DNA from: Iodidimonas nitroreducens
Lineage (GTDB): Bacteria; Pseudomonadota; Alphaproteobacteria; Sphingomonadales; Rhodothalassiaceae
Strand: one strand, 5' to 3'
NCBI RefSeq assembly: GCF_008579165.1
Contig: NZ_BKCN01000002.1
Length of the DNA stretch: 64,000 bases
The number at the start of each line of letters is the position of its first letter. Positions within the stretch are counted from its first letter, which is position 1. The position numbers were made by a program, and so were the translations under genes. Below are positions 47,973 through 58,411 of the stretch, one piece after another. The notes under the pieces are model-generated. The model worked only from the letters and a program-made list of their open reading frames with translations, did no database searches and was not told the origin of the DNA.

Positions 47973-49361
47973 TCATTCATCATCATCGCGCCGTTCATGC
48001 CCCCCAAGGCCAAGATTTTTCAGCTTTCTGTGCAGGGCGCTGCGTTCCATCCCGATGAAATTGGCAGTTTTTGAAATATTGCCCGAAAAGCGGGTGATCT
48101 GCACGCGCAGATATTCCCGCTCAAAGGCTTCGCGCGCCTCTCGCAGGGACAAGGTCATCAGGGCATTATCGCTATCCCCGCGCAAAAGGCTGCTGGCATC
48201 TTCGGTGAGTTCCAAAGGCAGCATATCGGGTTCGATAATATCGCGCCCATCATGGGCCATGATCAAAATGCGCTCAATCACATTGCGCAATTGCCGCACA
48301 TTGCCCGGCCATTCATAAGCCTGCAAAGCGGCGAGCGCCGGTTCGCTAAAGCCTTTGGGGGCACGCCCCGTGGCCGCCGCCACGGCCTTCACGAAATGCT
48401 CGGACAAAGATGGAATATCATCGCGACGCTCGCATAAGGATGGCACCTGAATCGGCACAACCGACAAGCGATGAAACAGATCTTCGCGGAAGGTGCCTTG
48501 GGTGATTGCCTTTCGCAAATCCCGGCTCGATGCTGAAACCACCCGCACATCAACCTGCACCCGCTTTGAACCGCCCACCCGCTCGAAGGTCTGCTCGGTC
48601 AGAATGCGCAGAATTTTGCCCTGGGTGGTCATCGGCATATCCGCCACTTCATCGATGAACAGGGTGCCGGCATGGGCCCGCTCGAACAGGCCGGTTTTCA
48701 CCAGCCCGCCATCCCGCTCGATGCCGAACAATTCTTCCTCCATGCGATGCGGTTCCATCGAAGCCGCTGATACGATCACAAAGGGCGCCTTAAAGCGCTT
48801 GGAGCGCGCATGTAAAAGCCGGGCCGCCACTTCCTTGCCCGAACCCGGCGGGCCGGAAAACAAAACGCGGGAATTGGTGGGAGCCACCCGCTCGATGGCC
48901 TGGCGCACCGCATTGATGGCCCCGGAATTGCCAGTCAGTTCAAAAACCGGCCCGACCCGGCGTTTCAGATCTTCGTTTTCACGCCGCAATTCTTCAGCCT
49001 CGGTCGCCCGGGCCACAATGAACAAAAGCTGATCGGCCTTGAAAGGCTTTTCGATAAAATCATAAGCCCCGCGCTTGATGGCAGCGACGGCGGTTTCCAC
49101 ATTGCCATGGCCGGAAATGATCACCACCGGCAAATCGGGATGGCGGCGCTTCACGAGTTCAAGCACCTCCAGCCCATCAAGACGGCTGCCCTGCAACCAG
49201 ATATCCAAAATCAGCAGCGATGGACGCCGGGCTTCCAATTCGGCCAAAGCACTGTCGCAATCATGGGCCACCCGTGTTCCATAGCCTTCATCACTCAGGA
49301 TTCCGGCCACCAGTTCACGAATATCGGCTTCATCATCAACGATTAAAATATCCAGTGCCAT
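47973..49361 (-). CDS. ntrX: Response regulator NtrX
   Basis: Partner of the NtrY kinase, controlling nitrogen, redox and cell-envelope genes in alphaproteobacteria. The receiver opens MALDILIVDDEADIRELVAG with the phospho-acceptor in LLILDIWLQGSRLDGLEVLE. The AAA+ domain has Walker A LFSGPPGSGKEVAARLLHAR and Walker B GTLFIDEVADMPMTTQGKIL. The loop where sigma-54 activators carry GAFTGA reads ERDGGLVKTGLFE, so NtrX is not expected to drive sigma-54. A Fis-type helix-turn-helix ends the protein (NFIGMERSALHRKLKNLGL). Start 49361 begins the receiver. Confidence 0.94.
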   Translation of the reverse strand: MALDILIVDDEADIRELVAGILSDEGYGTRVAHDCDSALAELEARRPSLLILDIWLQGSRLDGLEVLELVKRRHPDLPVVIISGHGNVETAVAAIKRGAYDFIEKPFKADQLLFIVARATEAEELRRENEDLKRRVGPVFELTGNSGAINAVRQAIERVAPTNSRVLFSGPPGSGKEVAARLLHARSKRFKAPFVIVSAASMEPHRMEEELFGIERDGGLVKTGLFERAHAGTLFIDEVADMPMTTQGKILRILTEQTFERVGGSKRVQVDVRVVSASSRDLRKAITQGTFREDLFHRLSVVPIQVPSLCERRDDIPSLSEHFVKAVAAATGRAPKGFSEPALAALQAYEWPGNVRQLRNVIERILIMAHDGRDIIEPDMLPLELTEDASSLLRGDSDNALMTLSLREAREAFEREYLRVQITRFSGNISKTANFIGMERSALHRKLKNLGLGGHERRDDDE

Positions 49362-49401
49362 CTGCACCCTTTCTTTTGTAGCATATTCCGGCCTTTTCGG
49401 C

Positions 49402-51799
49402 TCATTCCGCCGCGCGTTTATCGCGTTCGGGCTCGTTTGTCGCCTGTTTCTCCAGATAATCAGCGGCAAAGCGCAAGGTCACCACCGCGCCCCCATCCCG
49501 ACCATTGGCCAGCAGCAGAGCGCCGCCATGTTCTTCAGCGATTTTCTTCACGATTGCCAGCCCAAGGCCGGTGCCCTTGGCCCTTGTGGTCACATAAGGC
49601 TCGACCAGACGATCGGCATCTTCAGGAAGGCCACGGCCATTATCGGCAATGATGATATCAACCTGATCCTCCGCTGATTGCAAAGTCAATTGAATGAGAC
49701 CCGGGCTTTTATCGCCGTCTTCGATCCGCGCTGAGATCGATTCCCGGGCATTTTTCAAAAGATTGGTCAAGGCCTGCGCCAAAAGCCGACCATCACAAAC
49801 CATCTTCAAGGCGTGTTCGGGAAGCCTGGTCTCGAAGGTGACATCCCTTTGACCCATTTCCTGTAAAAATACCGTTTGCCGGATGATGTCATGAAGATTT
49901 TCCGATTTGAAAACCGGCGCCGGCATCCGCGCAAAAGAGCTGAATTCATCCACCATCCGGCGCAGATCCCCCACTTGCCTGATGATGGTTTCCGTGCATT
50001 GGGAAAAAACTGCCGGGTCGCTGACAATCTCACGCACATATTTTCTTTGCAGGCGCTCGGCTGAAAGCTGAATGGGCGTGAGAGGATTTTTGATTTCATG
50101 CGCAATGCGGCGGGCCACATCCGCCCAGGCGGCGGTGCGTTGATCGCGCAATTGATCGGTCACATCATCGAAAGTCACCACATAACCGCCCATGCCCCCC
50201 TTATAGCCATCGGCTTCGGCGGTGACCCGCACCAAAAGGGTCCGCGCCTGATCCTTGCGCATCACCGTCACCTGTGTTTGGGCGATTTTATGGTTTGATT
50301 GTGATGCATCGGCCAATAGGGATGCCATCTGCGGTGCAATTTCGGCCAAGGGCCTGCCCAAAAGCAAATCCGGGGCAATCCCTAAAAGATCGCAGGCCGA
50401 CCGATTGGGCAGATGAATCATGCCTTCTTCAGTTACCCCAAACCCCCGCAGACACCCCTTCGAGCACGGTTTCAAGAAAACTGCGGCGATCATCCAATTC
50501 GCGATTGGTGCTGACCAATTCACGCCTTTGGGCTTCAAGCTGCCGGGTCATGCGATTGAATGTGCGCGAAAGCACGCCGATTTCATCAGGGCCACCCGGC
50601 CCTTCGGCCCGCGCCGTCAGATCACCCTGGCGAACGCGATTGGCCGCTTCCACCAATTGGCTGATCGGCGCCACCAGCCGATTGGCGAACCACAAACCGA
50701 TCCACACCGCAGCGAGCAGGATCAAAAGCGTGACCACGATGAAAATGGCATTCGACCGCAGCTGCACCGATGAGCGCTGGCTTTCCAATGTGCGATAGGT
50801 TTCCACCGCCCTTCGCGCGGCTTCCACATGGGCGGTGACCCGGGGATCCACCCGGCGTCCGATATATAAAAAGGCATCATAGAATTGATCGAGCCTGGTC
50901 AAAGCCCGCACCTGATCATCACCGGGATCGGCGATGATCACCTGCTCGCCCCCTGTTACCCGGCGCATCACCGATTCCGGCACCCGATTGGCGGAAAGAT
51001 CGAGATTGAAGGAATATTTCGCCAGAACCCGGCCATTGCTGCTGAACACGATCACTTCCTGCAAGGATCGCAACAGCGCCTGTTCTTCCACCAAACCCTG
51101 CAAAAATTCACGATCCCGTTCGCCCTGCAAAGCCACGCGATTAAGATCATTGGACATCGCAATCAGATCAAGCTTGATATTCTGGCGATGCTCTTCGATA
51201 TAGGCATCCGCCACCTCGAGGCTGTTATTCAAAGCCCCGCGCACGGAATCGGAAAACCAGTTCTGCACCCCATATTGCAAGAACAGCACCGATAAAATCG
51301 CCATGATCACCGGCGGGACCGAGGCAATGGCCGCAAAAAGGGCCACCAAGCGCAGATGAAGACGCGATCCCGCCGAGCCTTCTTTCCGCGCAAACCACAC
51401 CCGCACCACCCGCCGGGCCACCAAAGCCGCCAATGAAACTAAAAGCACAAGATTGAGCAGCAAAAGCGTTGCCACCAGCCCATCGGCCACATCTTCGGCA
51501 GCCCCCTTGCGGCTGAGGGCGATATATGTGGCAATGCCGGAGGCAACGGCAATGATCGCAAGGCTGATTTCAAGCTTTAAGCCCACCCCGGACCGCCGCA
51601 CCCACAGGCGAAAACGCGCCATGCGACGCGGCTTACGCGAGGGAGCATGCCAAGCCCGGGGCGATGCCTGATCCTGCTCTTGATCAGGTGCCTCTTTAGG
51701 CTCAGATGCATCCGGCCGTGCAGCAGAGATCGGATCGGTTTTTTGGGTCATCAAGGGTTCAGGCAACTGCTTTTGAGATAAGGCATGGGCTGAGTCCAT
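49402..51799 (-). CDS. ntrY: Sensor histidine kinase NtrY, frameshifted
   Basis: Membrane kinase of NtrX. The N-terminal half has three or four hydrophobic segments, a periplasmic sensor (QYGVQNWFSDSVRGALNNSL), and a HAMP domain after a second membrane region (FANRLVAPISQLVEAANRVR). A PAS domain and kinase follow: H-box ADVARRIAHEIKNPLTPIQL, N-box LTNLLKNARESI, G1 IADNGRGLPED and G2 GTGLGLAIVKKIAEEHGG. The frame changes near 50440; two missing bases (GVSAGVIGVTEEG restored) or one extra base would join it. Restored length is about 800 residues. A start at 51751 is an alternative. Confidence 0.92.
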
Positions 51800-51882
51800 A
51801 GGAATAGATGCAAAAATGCAACAGTTTTTTGATCAACTTGACACAGATGTGCACGCAATACCCAATCCTGCATCCTGATGGA

Positions 51883-53330
51883 TCATTTTTGCCCCCGGGC
51901 AAAGCTGATTCCCAATTCACGGATTTTCTTGCGCAATGTATTGCGATTAAGCCCCAAAAGCTCGGCTGATTTAAGCTGATTTCCCTGCGTTGCCTTCAGG
52001 CTCAATTCAATCAGCGGCCTTTCGATCTCGCGCAAGATTCGCATATGCAGGCCCGCGGGGGGCAAGGCATCGCCATGCGCCTTGAAATAGCGCTTCAGAT
52101 AGCGTTCGACCGCCTCTTGCAATCCTTCTTCACGCCAATCTTTTTTATGATCTGCATGATCACCGATTTTCAAACCCAGTGTCTGATCCACGGCTTGGGC
52201 GCTAATGGATTTTTCCGAATTCAAAACACACAGCCTGCGCACCAGATTTTCCAGTTCCCGCACATTGCCGGGCCAATCATGCCGCGCCAAACGATCCAAT
52301 GCTGCCGGGGAAAAGCGCTTGAGCGAAAGACCTTCCCCCACCGCCCGGCCAAGAAAATGCTGCACCAGGTCGGGCAGATCACTCAATCGATCGCGCAAGG
52401 GCGGTAAATTCAGCGGCACCACACACAGGCGATAATATAAATCCTCGCGAAAGCGGCCATTGGCCACCAATGCGCCCAGATCCTTATTGGTGGCGGCGAT
52501 GATCCGCACATCGACCGAGATCGGCTGTCCGCCCCCCAAAGTCGTGAATTCGCCTTCTTGTAAAACCCGCAGCAGACGCGTTTGGGCTTCATAGGCATAT
52601 CGCCGATTTCATCGAGAAAAAGCGTGCCGGTTCGGGCCTGTTCAAAGCGTCCGTCTGCCCGGCTATGGGCCCCGGTATAGGCCCCGCGTTCATGGCCAAA
52701 CAGCTCGCTTTCAATGAGATCGCGGGGAATGGCGGCCATATTCACTGCTATGAACGGGCCTTTGCGCCGCCTGCCCATGGAATGCAGCGCCCGAGCCACC
52801 AATTCCTTGCCGGTCCCCGATTCTCCGGTGATGGTCACGGTCAGATCGGTGGGCATCAGGCGCGCCATGGCCCGATACAGATCCTGCATCGCCGGAGACC
52901 GACCAATCAGGGGATTATCAGCATCATGAGGGTGCGATCCAAAGGGTTGATCATCTTTATGCCGGGCGGCGGCGCTGCGCACCAGACGTTCCAGTTCATC
53001 AAGATCAAAAGGCTTTGCCAGATAATCGAAAGCCCCCCTTTCGGTGGCTTTGACCGCTGTCATCAGGGTATTTTGGGCGCTCATCACAATCACCGGCAGA
53101 TCGGGATGAAGGCTGCGGATATTGGGCAGGATATCCAGCCCGTTATTATCGGGCATCAAAACATCGGTGATCACCACATCAAAGCTTTGGCTGGTCACAT
53201 ATTCCCATAATTGCGCGGCATTATGCGCCATCGTCACCGCACAACCCATGGCCTTCAAGGCTTCCTCGATGACCAGACGGATCGATCGATCATCATCGGC
53301 CACCAGAACCCGGATTGCATCTGTCATCAT
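51883..53330 (-). CDS. ntrC: Nitrogen regulation protein NtrC, frameshifted
   Basis: Sigma-54 activator of nitrogen-assimilation genes. The receiver (IRVLVADDDRSIRLVIEEAL, phospho-acceptor in VVITDVLMPDNNGLDIL) precedes the AAA+ domain: Walker A TGESGTGKELVARALHSMGR, a GAYTGA loop (HERGAYTGAHSRADGRFE) and Walker B GTLFLDEIGDMPM. One G is missing near 52590; DMPMEAQTRLLRVLQEGEF is restored. The Fis-type helix-turn-helix is QLKSAELLGLNRNTLRKKI. The ATG at 53330 overlaps the ntrB stop (ATGA). Length is about 482 residues. Confidence 0.94.
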
Positions 53331-54436
53331 CCCTCCCCCCCTGCATCGTTGGCGGCCCTGAATAGCAAAATAAAGTGGGTCCCCCCCTGATCGGGACATT
53401 CCACCTCAACCAACCCACCCAATTCAGCCACCAGCTTTGCCACCATGGCCAGCCCCAAACCCGATCCCCCTTCGCGACCGGTGACAAAGGGTTCAAAAAT
53501 ATGATCCGCAAGATCAGCCCTGATGCCCGGGCCATTATCGCTGATGGTGATTTCCACCGGCAGATCAACCGGCGCGCCATCAGGCGCCGCCATCCGCAAG
53601 CCATGGCGAAAAGCCGTGCCGATCCTGATCACACCCCCGCTCGCGGGCACGGCTTCGGCGGCATTTTTCACCAGATTCAGGAATAATTGCACCAGCCGAT
53701 CCCGATCCCCCAAAACCGGCGGCAAAGACGGATCATAGCTTTCAACAATCTGCACATGGCTGGCAAAGCCGCTTTTCGCCACGGCCCGCACATGATTGAG
53801 AACCGTATGGATATTCAACGCCTGCCGGGTAAAGGGCCGCACATCGGTAAAGCTTTCAAGCTGATCCACCAGCCTTTTGATGCGGTCAACTTCATCCCGG
53901 ATCAGGATGGCCATGGCCCGGCCCCGCCCGGCGCTTTGTTTTTCCAGCAATTGCGCCGCCCCGCGAATCCCGGAAAGCGGATTTTTAATCTCATGTGCCA
54001 GCATCCCGGCTAGCCCGAAAACCGAACGCGCCGCCCCTTCCACTGTGGATTGCCGACGCATGACCCCGGGAAGCCTGCGTTCTTCCAAAACCAGAAGCAC
54101 AAAGCCCGGATGATCGGCGATTTGAGCCGCCTGCACATCGGCCATCATGTGCTTTAAAATGCCCGACAAGGGCAGATCCCGCGCCACCACAACGCCGCTG
54201 CCGGCGCGAATCCGCTCGACCAACGGGCTGATCTGATTATCGATCCCGAAAAGCGCATCTAATGCGGCCTTTCGCAAAGCCGCCTCGGCCAAACCCAAAA
54301 GGCTTTCCGCCGCAGCATTGGCCAAAGCGATCCGATTATCGGGCCGAATGACAAGGGCCGCCAGAGGCAGCGAATTGAGGATATCTTTTTCCGAAATATC
54401 CGGCTCGCAGGATTGAGACACGGAAAGGTCTGACAT
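53327..54436 (-). CDS. ntrB: Nitrogen regulation sensor kinase NtrB
   Basis: Soluble kinase/phosphatase that controls NtrC in response to PII. The PAS domain (ILNSLPLAALVIRPDNRIAL) is followed by the H-box GLAGMLAHEIKNPLSGIRGA, N-box FLNLVKNAAEAV, G1 ISDNGPGIRADL and G2 GGSGLGLAMVAKLVAELGG. About 369 residues and no membrane segment. I took ATG 54436 (MSDLSVSQS); ATG 54451 is also possible. It lies 18 bases downstream of dusB and overlaps ntrC by 4 bases, the usual dusB-ntrB-ntrC order. Confidence 0.93.
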   Translation of the reverse strand: MSDLSVSQSCEPDISEKDILNSLPLAALVIRPDNRIALANAAAESLLGLAEAALRKAALDALFGIDNQISPLVERIRAGSGVVVARDLPLSGILKHMMADVQAAQIADHPGFVLLVLEERRLPGVMRRQSTVEGAARSVFGLAGMLAHEIKNPLSGIRGAAQLLEKQSAGRGRAMAILIRDEVDRIKRLVDQLESFTDVRPFTRQALNIHTVLNHVRAVAKSGFASHVQIVESYDPSLPPVLGDRDRLVQLFLNLVKNAAEAVPASGGVIRIGTAFRHGLRMAAPDGAPVDLPVEITISDNGPGIRADLADHIFEPFVTGREGGSGLGLAMVAKLVAELGGLVEVECPDQGGTHFILLFRAANDAGGEG

Positions 54437-54453
54437 TCTCAAGCCGCCCATCC

Positions 54454-55455
54454 TCAAGCAGCCATGGATTTCAAAAGCGGCTCATAATAGCTGCTGATCG
54501 CCGAAGTGACGGCATTGAAATCGGATATCTTATTCACATTATTCCTGAATTCAGCCGATCCCGGCAGGCCTTTGGTATACCAGCCCAAATGCTTTCGGGC
54601 CAATCTCACGCCCACATCGGCCCCATAATAATCGATCATATCGCGATAATGATCAAGCACCAGCGCCGCCTGGTCCTCAAGGGATGGATCAGCCAGCTTT
54701 TGCCCATTTTTCAAAAAATGCCGAAGCTGATTGATGAACCAGGGCCGGCCATAGGTGCCACGACCCACCATCACCCCATCGGCCCCCGACAGGGCCAAAG
54801 CCTGTTCGGCATCTTCATAGCTGTTGATATCGCCATTGGCGATCACCGGCAAATGCACGGCCTCTTTCACCTTGCGGATGAAAGCCCAATCGGCATGGCC
54901 GCGATACATCTGGCAGCGGGTGCGGCCATGGACGGTGATCATTTTCACCCCCAGATCCTGAGCGATACGGGCCAGTTCCGGGGCATTGCGGCTGCTATCA
55001 TCCCAGCCCGTGCGCATTTTCAAGGTAACGGGCACCCGCACGGCATCCACCGTGGCCCGGATCAGGCTGGCGGCATGATCAAGATCACGCATCAAGGCCG
55101 AACCGGCATAGCCATTGACCACTTTTTTCACCGGGCAGCCCATATTGATATCGATGATATCGGCTCCCAGATCCTCATTCAGCTTTGCCGCATCCGCCAT
55201 GCTCGATGCCTTGCAGCCCGCAAGCTGCACCGAAACCGGGCGTTCATCCAAAGTGGCCTGCGCCTTTTTCATCGAATCCCGGGTTTCGCGGATCATCGCT
55301 TCCGAGGCGATCATCTCGGTCACCAGCAAAGAGGTGCCAAAGCGCTTCACCAATCGCCGGAAAGGCTGATCGGTCACCCCCGACATCGGGGCGAGGATCA
55401 CCGGGTCCTTTATTTCAACAGAACCAATCTTTATAGAAGGCGAAAGCCGCGTCAT
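54454..55455 (-). CDS. dusB: tRNA dihydrouridine synthase DusB
   Basis: FMN enzyme that reduces uridine to dihydrouridine in tRNA. The TIM-barrel signatures are VILAPMSGVTDQPFRRLVKR, the catalytic-cysteine region IIDINMGCPVKKVVNGYAGS, the flavin-site stretch KMRTGWDDSS, then ITVHGRTRCQMYRG and DGVMVGRGTYGRPWFINQL. ATG 55455 (MTRLSPSIKIGSVE) fits the family N-terminus; an upstream ATG at 55482 adds nine residues. It is intact and starts the ntrBC operon. The divergent ispDF gene lies 66 bases away. Confidence 0.95.
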   Translation of the reverse strand: MTRLSPSIKIGSVEIKDPVILAPMSGVTDQPFRRLVKRFGTSLLVTEMIASEAMIRETRDSMKKAQATLDERPVSVQLAGCKASSMADAAKLNEDLGADIIDINMGCPVKKVVNGYAGSALMRDLDHAASLIRATVDAVRVPVTLKMRTGWDDSSRNAPELARIAQDLGVKMITVHGRTRCQMYRGHADWAFIRKVKEAVHLPVIANGDINSYEDAEQALALSGADGVMVGRGTYGRPWFINQLRHFLKNGQKLADPSLEDQAALVLDHYRDMIDYYGADVGVRLARKHLGWYTKGLPGSAEFRNNVNKISDFNAVTSAISSYYEPLLKSMAA

Positions 55456-55521
55456 GATCGGCGCTCCATTTCCTGTCGCCACGGTGCTTTGACCGCACTG
55501 CCTTAAATTTGAGCAATCTAT

Positions 55522-56760
55522 ATGTCACAATCAGCACGAAATGCAACAGATCCGGCCAATCTGCCCCCCCGGCCATCCACCCGGATCGCTGTTCTGATCG
55601 TGGCGGCAGGGCGCGGCCAGCGGGCTGGTGAGGGTTTGCCCAAGCAATATCGCTTATTGGGCGGGAAAATGGTTTTAAGCCGCAGCATCGCGGCTTTTGC
55701 CTGCCATCCCGCTATTCACAGCATTCATGTGGTAATCAACCCTGATGATCGCGCCCTTTATGATACTGCGGCAGCGAACTTTGATATTGCACCGCCGATC
55801 AAGGGCGGCGCCACGCGCCAGGGCTCGGTTCATGCGGGGCTTATGGCGCTGGCCGATGAAAAACAGACCGGCGCACCGCCTGATCTGGTGCTGATCCATG
55901 ATGCCGCCCGCTGCTTTGTCAGAAAGAACCTGATCGACCGGGTGATCGCGGCCTGTGATGCCGGGTCTGGCGCTATTCCGGCACTGGCGGTGACCGATAC
56001 CCTAAAGCGCGGCGATGGCGGCCAGATCATCGGCACGGTTTCCCGCGATCAGCTTTGGCGGGCGCAAACCCCGCAAGGCTTTCCCTTCCAGCCCTTGTTG
56101 AAAGCCCATCAGAATGCGGCTTTGGCGGGCGAGGAGATGACCGATGATGCCGCCATTGCCGAAGCCGCCGGATTGCCCGTGCGCCTGACCGAGGGCGATG
56201 AGGAGAATATCAAATTGACCACGCCTGCCGATTTCGCCCGATATGAAACCCAAAATCATGAACCGCGCACTCTTGAGCCGCGCACTGGTCTCGGCTTTGA
56301 TGTGCACCGTTTCGAGCCGGGGGATCATCTGTGGCTGTGTGGGATCAGGATCGCGCACAGTGCGGGATTGAAGGGCCATTCCGATGCCGATGTGGGCCTT
56401 CATGCCTTGACGGATGCAATTTTAGGGGCTTTGGCGGATGGCGATATCGGCCATCATTTTCCGCCGGATGATCCCCAATGGAAAGGGGCCTCATCGGATC
56501 GGTTTCTCGCCCATGCCGGGGGGCTGGTGCGGGCGGCATCGGGGCGGATCAGCCATTGCGATATTACCCTCATTTGCGAACGCCCCAAAATCGGACCCCA
56601 TATGATGGCCATGCGGCAGAAAATCGCGGATACTCTCGATCTGGATATCCGGCGCATATCGGTAAAGGCGACAACGACCGAGGGCTTGGGCTTTACCGGC
56701 CGCCGCGAAGGCATTGCCGCCCAGGCCACGGCCACCGTGCTGCTGCCTGCTCCAGACTAA
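55522..56760 (+). CDS. ispDF: Bifunctional IspD/IspF (MEP-pathway isoprenoid enzyme)
   Basis: Makes CDP-ME from MEP and CTP (IspD), then MEcPP (IspF). Residues ~20-245 are the IspD domain (AVLIVAAGRGQRAGEGLPKQ, the ligand loop LVLIHDAARCFVRKNL and TPQGFPFQPLLKAHQ). Residues ~252-412 are the IspF domain (GLGFDVHRFEPGDHLWLCGI metal site, then HSDADVGLHALTDAILGALA and TTEGLGFTGRREGIAAQA). The fused form is common in alphaproteobacteria. A short linker (EPRTLEPRTG) joins the domains. cinA follows after 64 bases. Confidence 0.97.
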   Translation: MSQSARNATDPANLPPRPSTRIAVLIVAAGRGQRAGEGLPKQYRLLGGKMVLSRSIAAFACHPAIHSIHVVINPDDRALYDTAAANFDIAPPIKGGATRQGSVHAGLMALADEKQTGAPPDLVLIHDAARCFVRKNLIDRVIAACDAGSGAIPALAVTDTLKRGDGGQIIGTVSRDQLWRAQTPQGFPFQPLLKAHQNAALAGEEMTDDAAIAEAAGLPVRLTEGDEENIKLTTPADFARYETQNHEPRTLEPRTGLGFDVHRFEPGDHLWLCGIRIAHSAGLKGHSDADVGLHALTDAILGALADGDIGHHFPPDDPQWKGASSDRFLAHAGGLVRAASGRISHCDITLICERPKIGPHMMAMRQKIADTLDLDIRRISVKATTTEGLGFTGRREGIAAQATATVLLPAPD

Positions 56761-56824
56761 CAGCACATCTCATGGCTGATTTTGAAGCCGGAGCGTTCAG
56801 CCCTTAGAAGGAAAGGCCCAAGGC

Positions 56825-57325
56825 ATGACCCCTTTTCCCCCCGTGATTGAAGAAGCGGCGCGTGCCCTTGTCACGGCCTGCCGCGCCCGCTCGATCACGT
56901 TGGCGACGGCGGAATCCTGCACGGGTGGATTGATCGGCGCGGCGATCACCGAAATCGCCGGTTCATCCGATGTGTTTGATCGCGGCTTCATCACTTATTC
57001 CAATGCCGCAAAACAGGATCTGCTTGATGTGCCCATGGCCCTGATCGAGCAATATGGCGCTGTTTCCGAACCTGTGGCCCGCGCCATGGCCGAAGGGGCC
57101 CTGCACCATTCCCGCGCCGATATTGCCGTTTCCGTGACCGGAATTGCCGGCCCCGGGGGTGGGAGCGCCGTTAAGCCTGTGGGGCTGGTGTGGTTCGGGC
57201 TGGCCTGCCGGGGGGCCACGACCAAATGCATCCAAAGGGAATTTGGCGATATCGGGCGTGCCGCCGTTCGCATGGAAACCGTGGCGCAGGCCCTTGCCCT
57301 GCTCATGCCGGATGATAGAGGATGA
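56825..57325 (+). CDS. CinA-family NMN amidohydrolase (PncC-like)
   Basis: A 166-residue single-domain CinA C-terminal protein, which hydrolyses nicotinamide mononucleotide to NaMN and ammonia for NAD recycling. Signatures: LATAESCTGGLIGAAITEIA at the N-terminus, FDRGFITYSNAAKQDLLDVP in the middle, and the glycine-rich VSVTGIAGPGGGSAVKPVGL. The N-terminal MoCF-like half found in long CinA proteins is absent. It lies downstream of ispDF, a common arrangement. The gene is intact. Confidence 0.93.
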   Translation: MTPFPPVIEEAARALVTACRARSITLATAESCTGGLIGAAITEIAGSSDVFDRGFITYSNAAKQDLLDVPMALIEQYGAVSEPVARAMAEGALHHSRADIAVSVTGIAGPGGGSAVKPVGLVWFGLACRGATTKCIQREFGDIGRAAVRMETVAQALALLMPDDRG

Positions 57326-57386
57326 AATCCTTGCACTCACCTGATCGTGTGCTGTTTATCCCGCTTTCACCCTATACGCTGTGATT

Positions 57387-58411
57387 ATGAAATTTTTATC
57401 CCTTATTCTTGTCGCCTCTTTATTTCATCTGTTTGCGCCCGCAGATCGATCTATGGCGCAAAATATTTCGGCCGGTGATCGGCTCAATCTTTCCATCGCC
57501 ATGAAAATTGCCGATCATCATGGGGCCTGCTCTGGCCGGATTTTGAACAGACCCCCAAAACAACCCTTTTGATCGCCCCGGATGAACAGGCGGTGATCTG
57601 TGTTGATGATGTGCCAGAAGGCTTTGCGCGGCAGATGCCCGATCTGGGCGGCTGCCCGCTTTATCAGGCCAAAACCCCGCATAATCCCTATCGCATTCGC
57701 GCTTTTACCACTTTTGGGCGCAAACCCACCATCATCATCGGCTCGCCCTATACGGCCAATCCTTTTCCCTTATGGATCGGGATCTGGCTGCATGAGCATT
57801 TTCATCAATATCAGATGACCATGACGGATTATCAAAAACGCGCCGAAGCCCTGATGCTGGCGGATGAGGGCGATGAAAATGGCGCATGGATGAGCGACTT
57901 TCCCTTTCCCTATGCTGATCAAAAGGTGCAAAAAGCGTTTCAATTGCTAAGCGAAAGCCTGGCCGCGGCCCTTGCCGCATCGGATCAGGCGCGCCGCCTT
58001 GATCTATTGCACATTCATCTTGATGCTTTAGAGCATTTCAAAAATATCAGTGGTGAAAAGGCGGCGCGCTGGGCCGCTTTCACCGCATGGCAGGAAGGCA
58101 CCGCCAATTATTTTGAAATGAAAATATTGCAATTGGCAGCCCAAGAGCCGGGCGCCATCTTTGCTGAAGCCCCATCACGACCGGATACCGCCGAATTCAA
58201 GCGCTCATCAGATCGGCAATATAATAAAATGATCGCATCTTTGAAATCTGCCGATCTGGGCGAACAGAAATCACTGGCCTTTTATGCCCTGGGCGCGGGC
58301 CAAAGCTTTCTGCTCGATGATTTGGATGCCGATTGGCATAAAGATTATCGCAACCGGCCTTTTGATCTTGAGCCTTTATTGCGTGAAGCCCTATCAAAGG
58401 CCAGATCGTGA
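57387..58411 (+). CDS. Secreted protein with an HExxH metallopeptidase-like motif, frameshifted
   Basis: I do not recognise a named family. A signal peptide (FLSLILVASLFHLFAPADRS) is followed by LNLSIAMKIADHHGG. After a break near 57524 in a run of four G, the rest is LLWPDFEQTPKTTLLIAPDE and onward. The motif IWLHEHFHQYQM fits HExxH, and a later WQEGTANYFEMKIL could supply the third (Glu) zinc ligand, as in gluzincin-type peptidases. Two Cys-containing segments (ICVDDVPEG, GGCPLYQ) lie before the motif. Restored length is about 341 residues. The 3' end overlaps coq10 by 18 bases. Confidence 0.65.

Noticed and set aside
54589..55506. A 305-codon plus-strand frame opposite dusB
   Set aside because: dusB is complete with all family motifs on the other strand; the long antisense frame is His/Ile-rich and follows from the codon bias.
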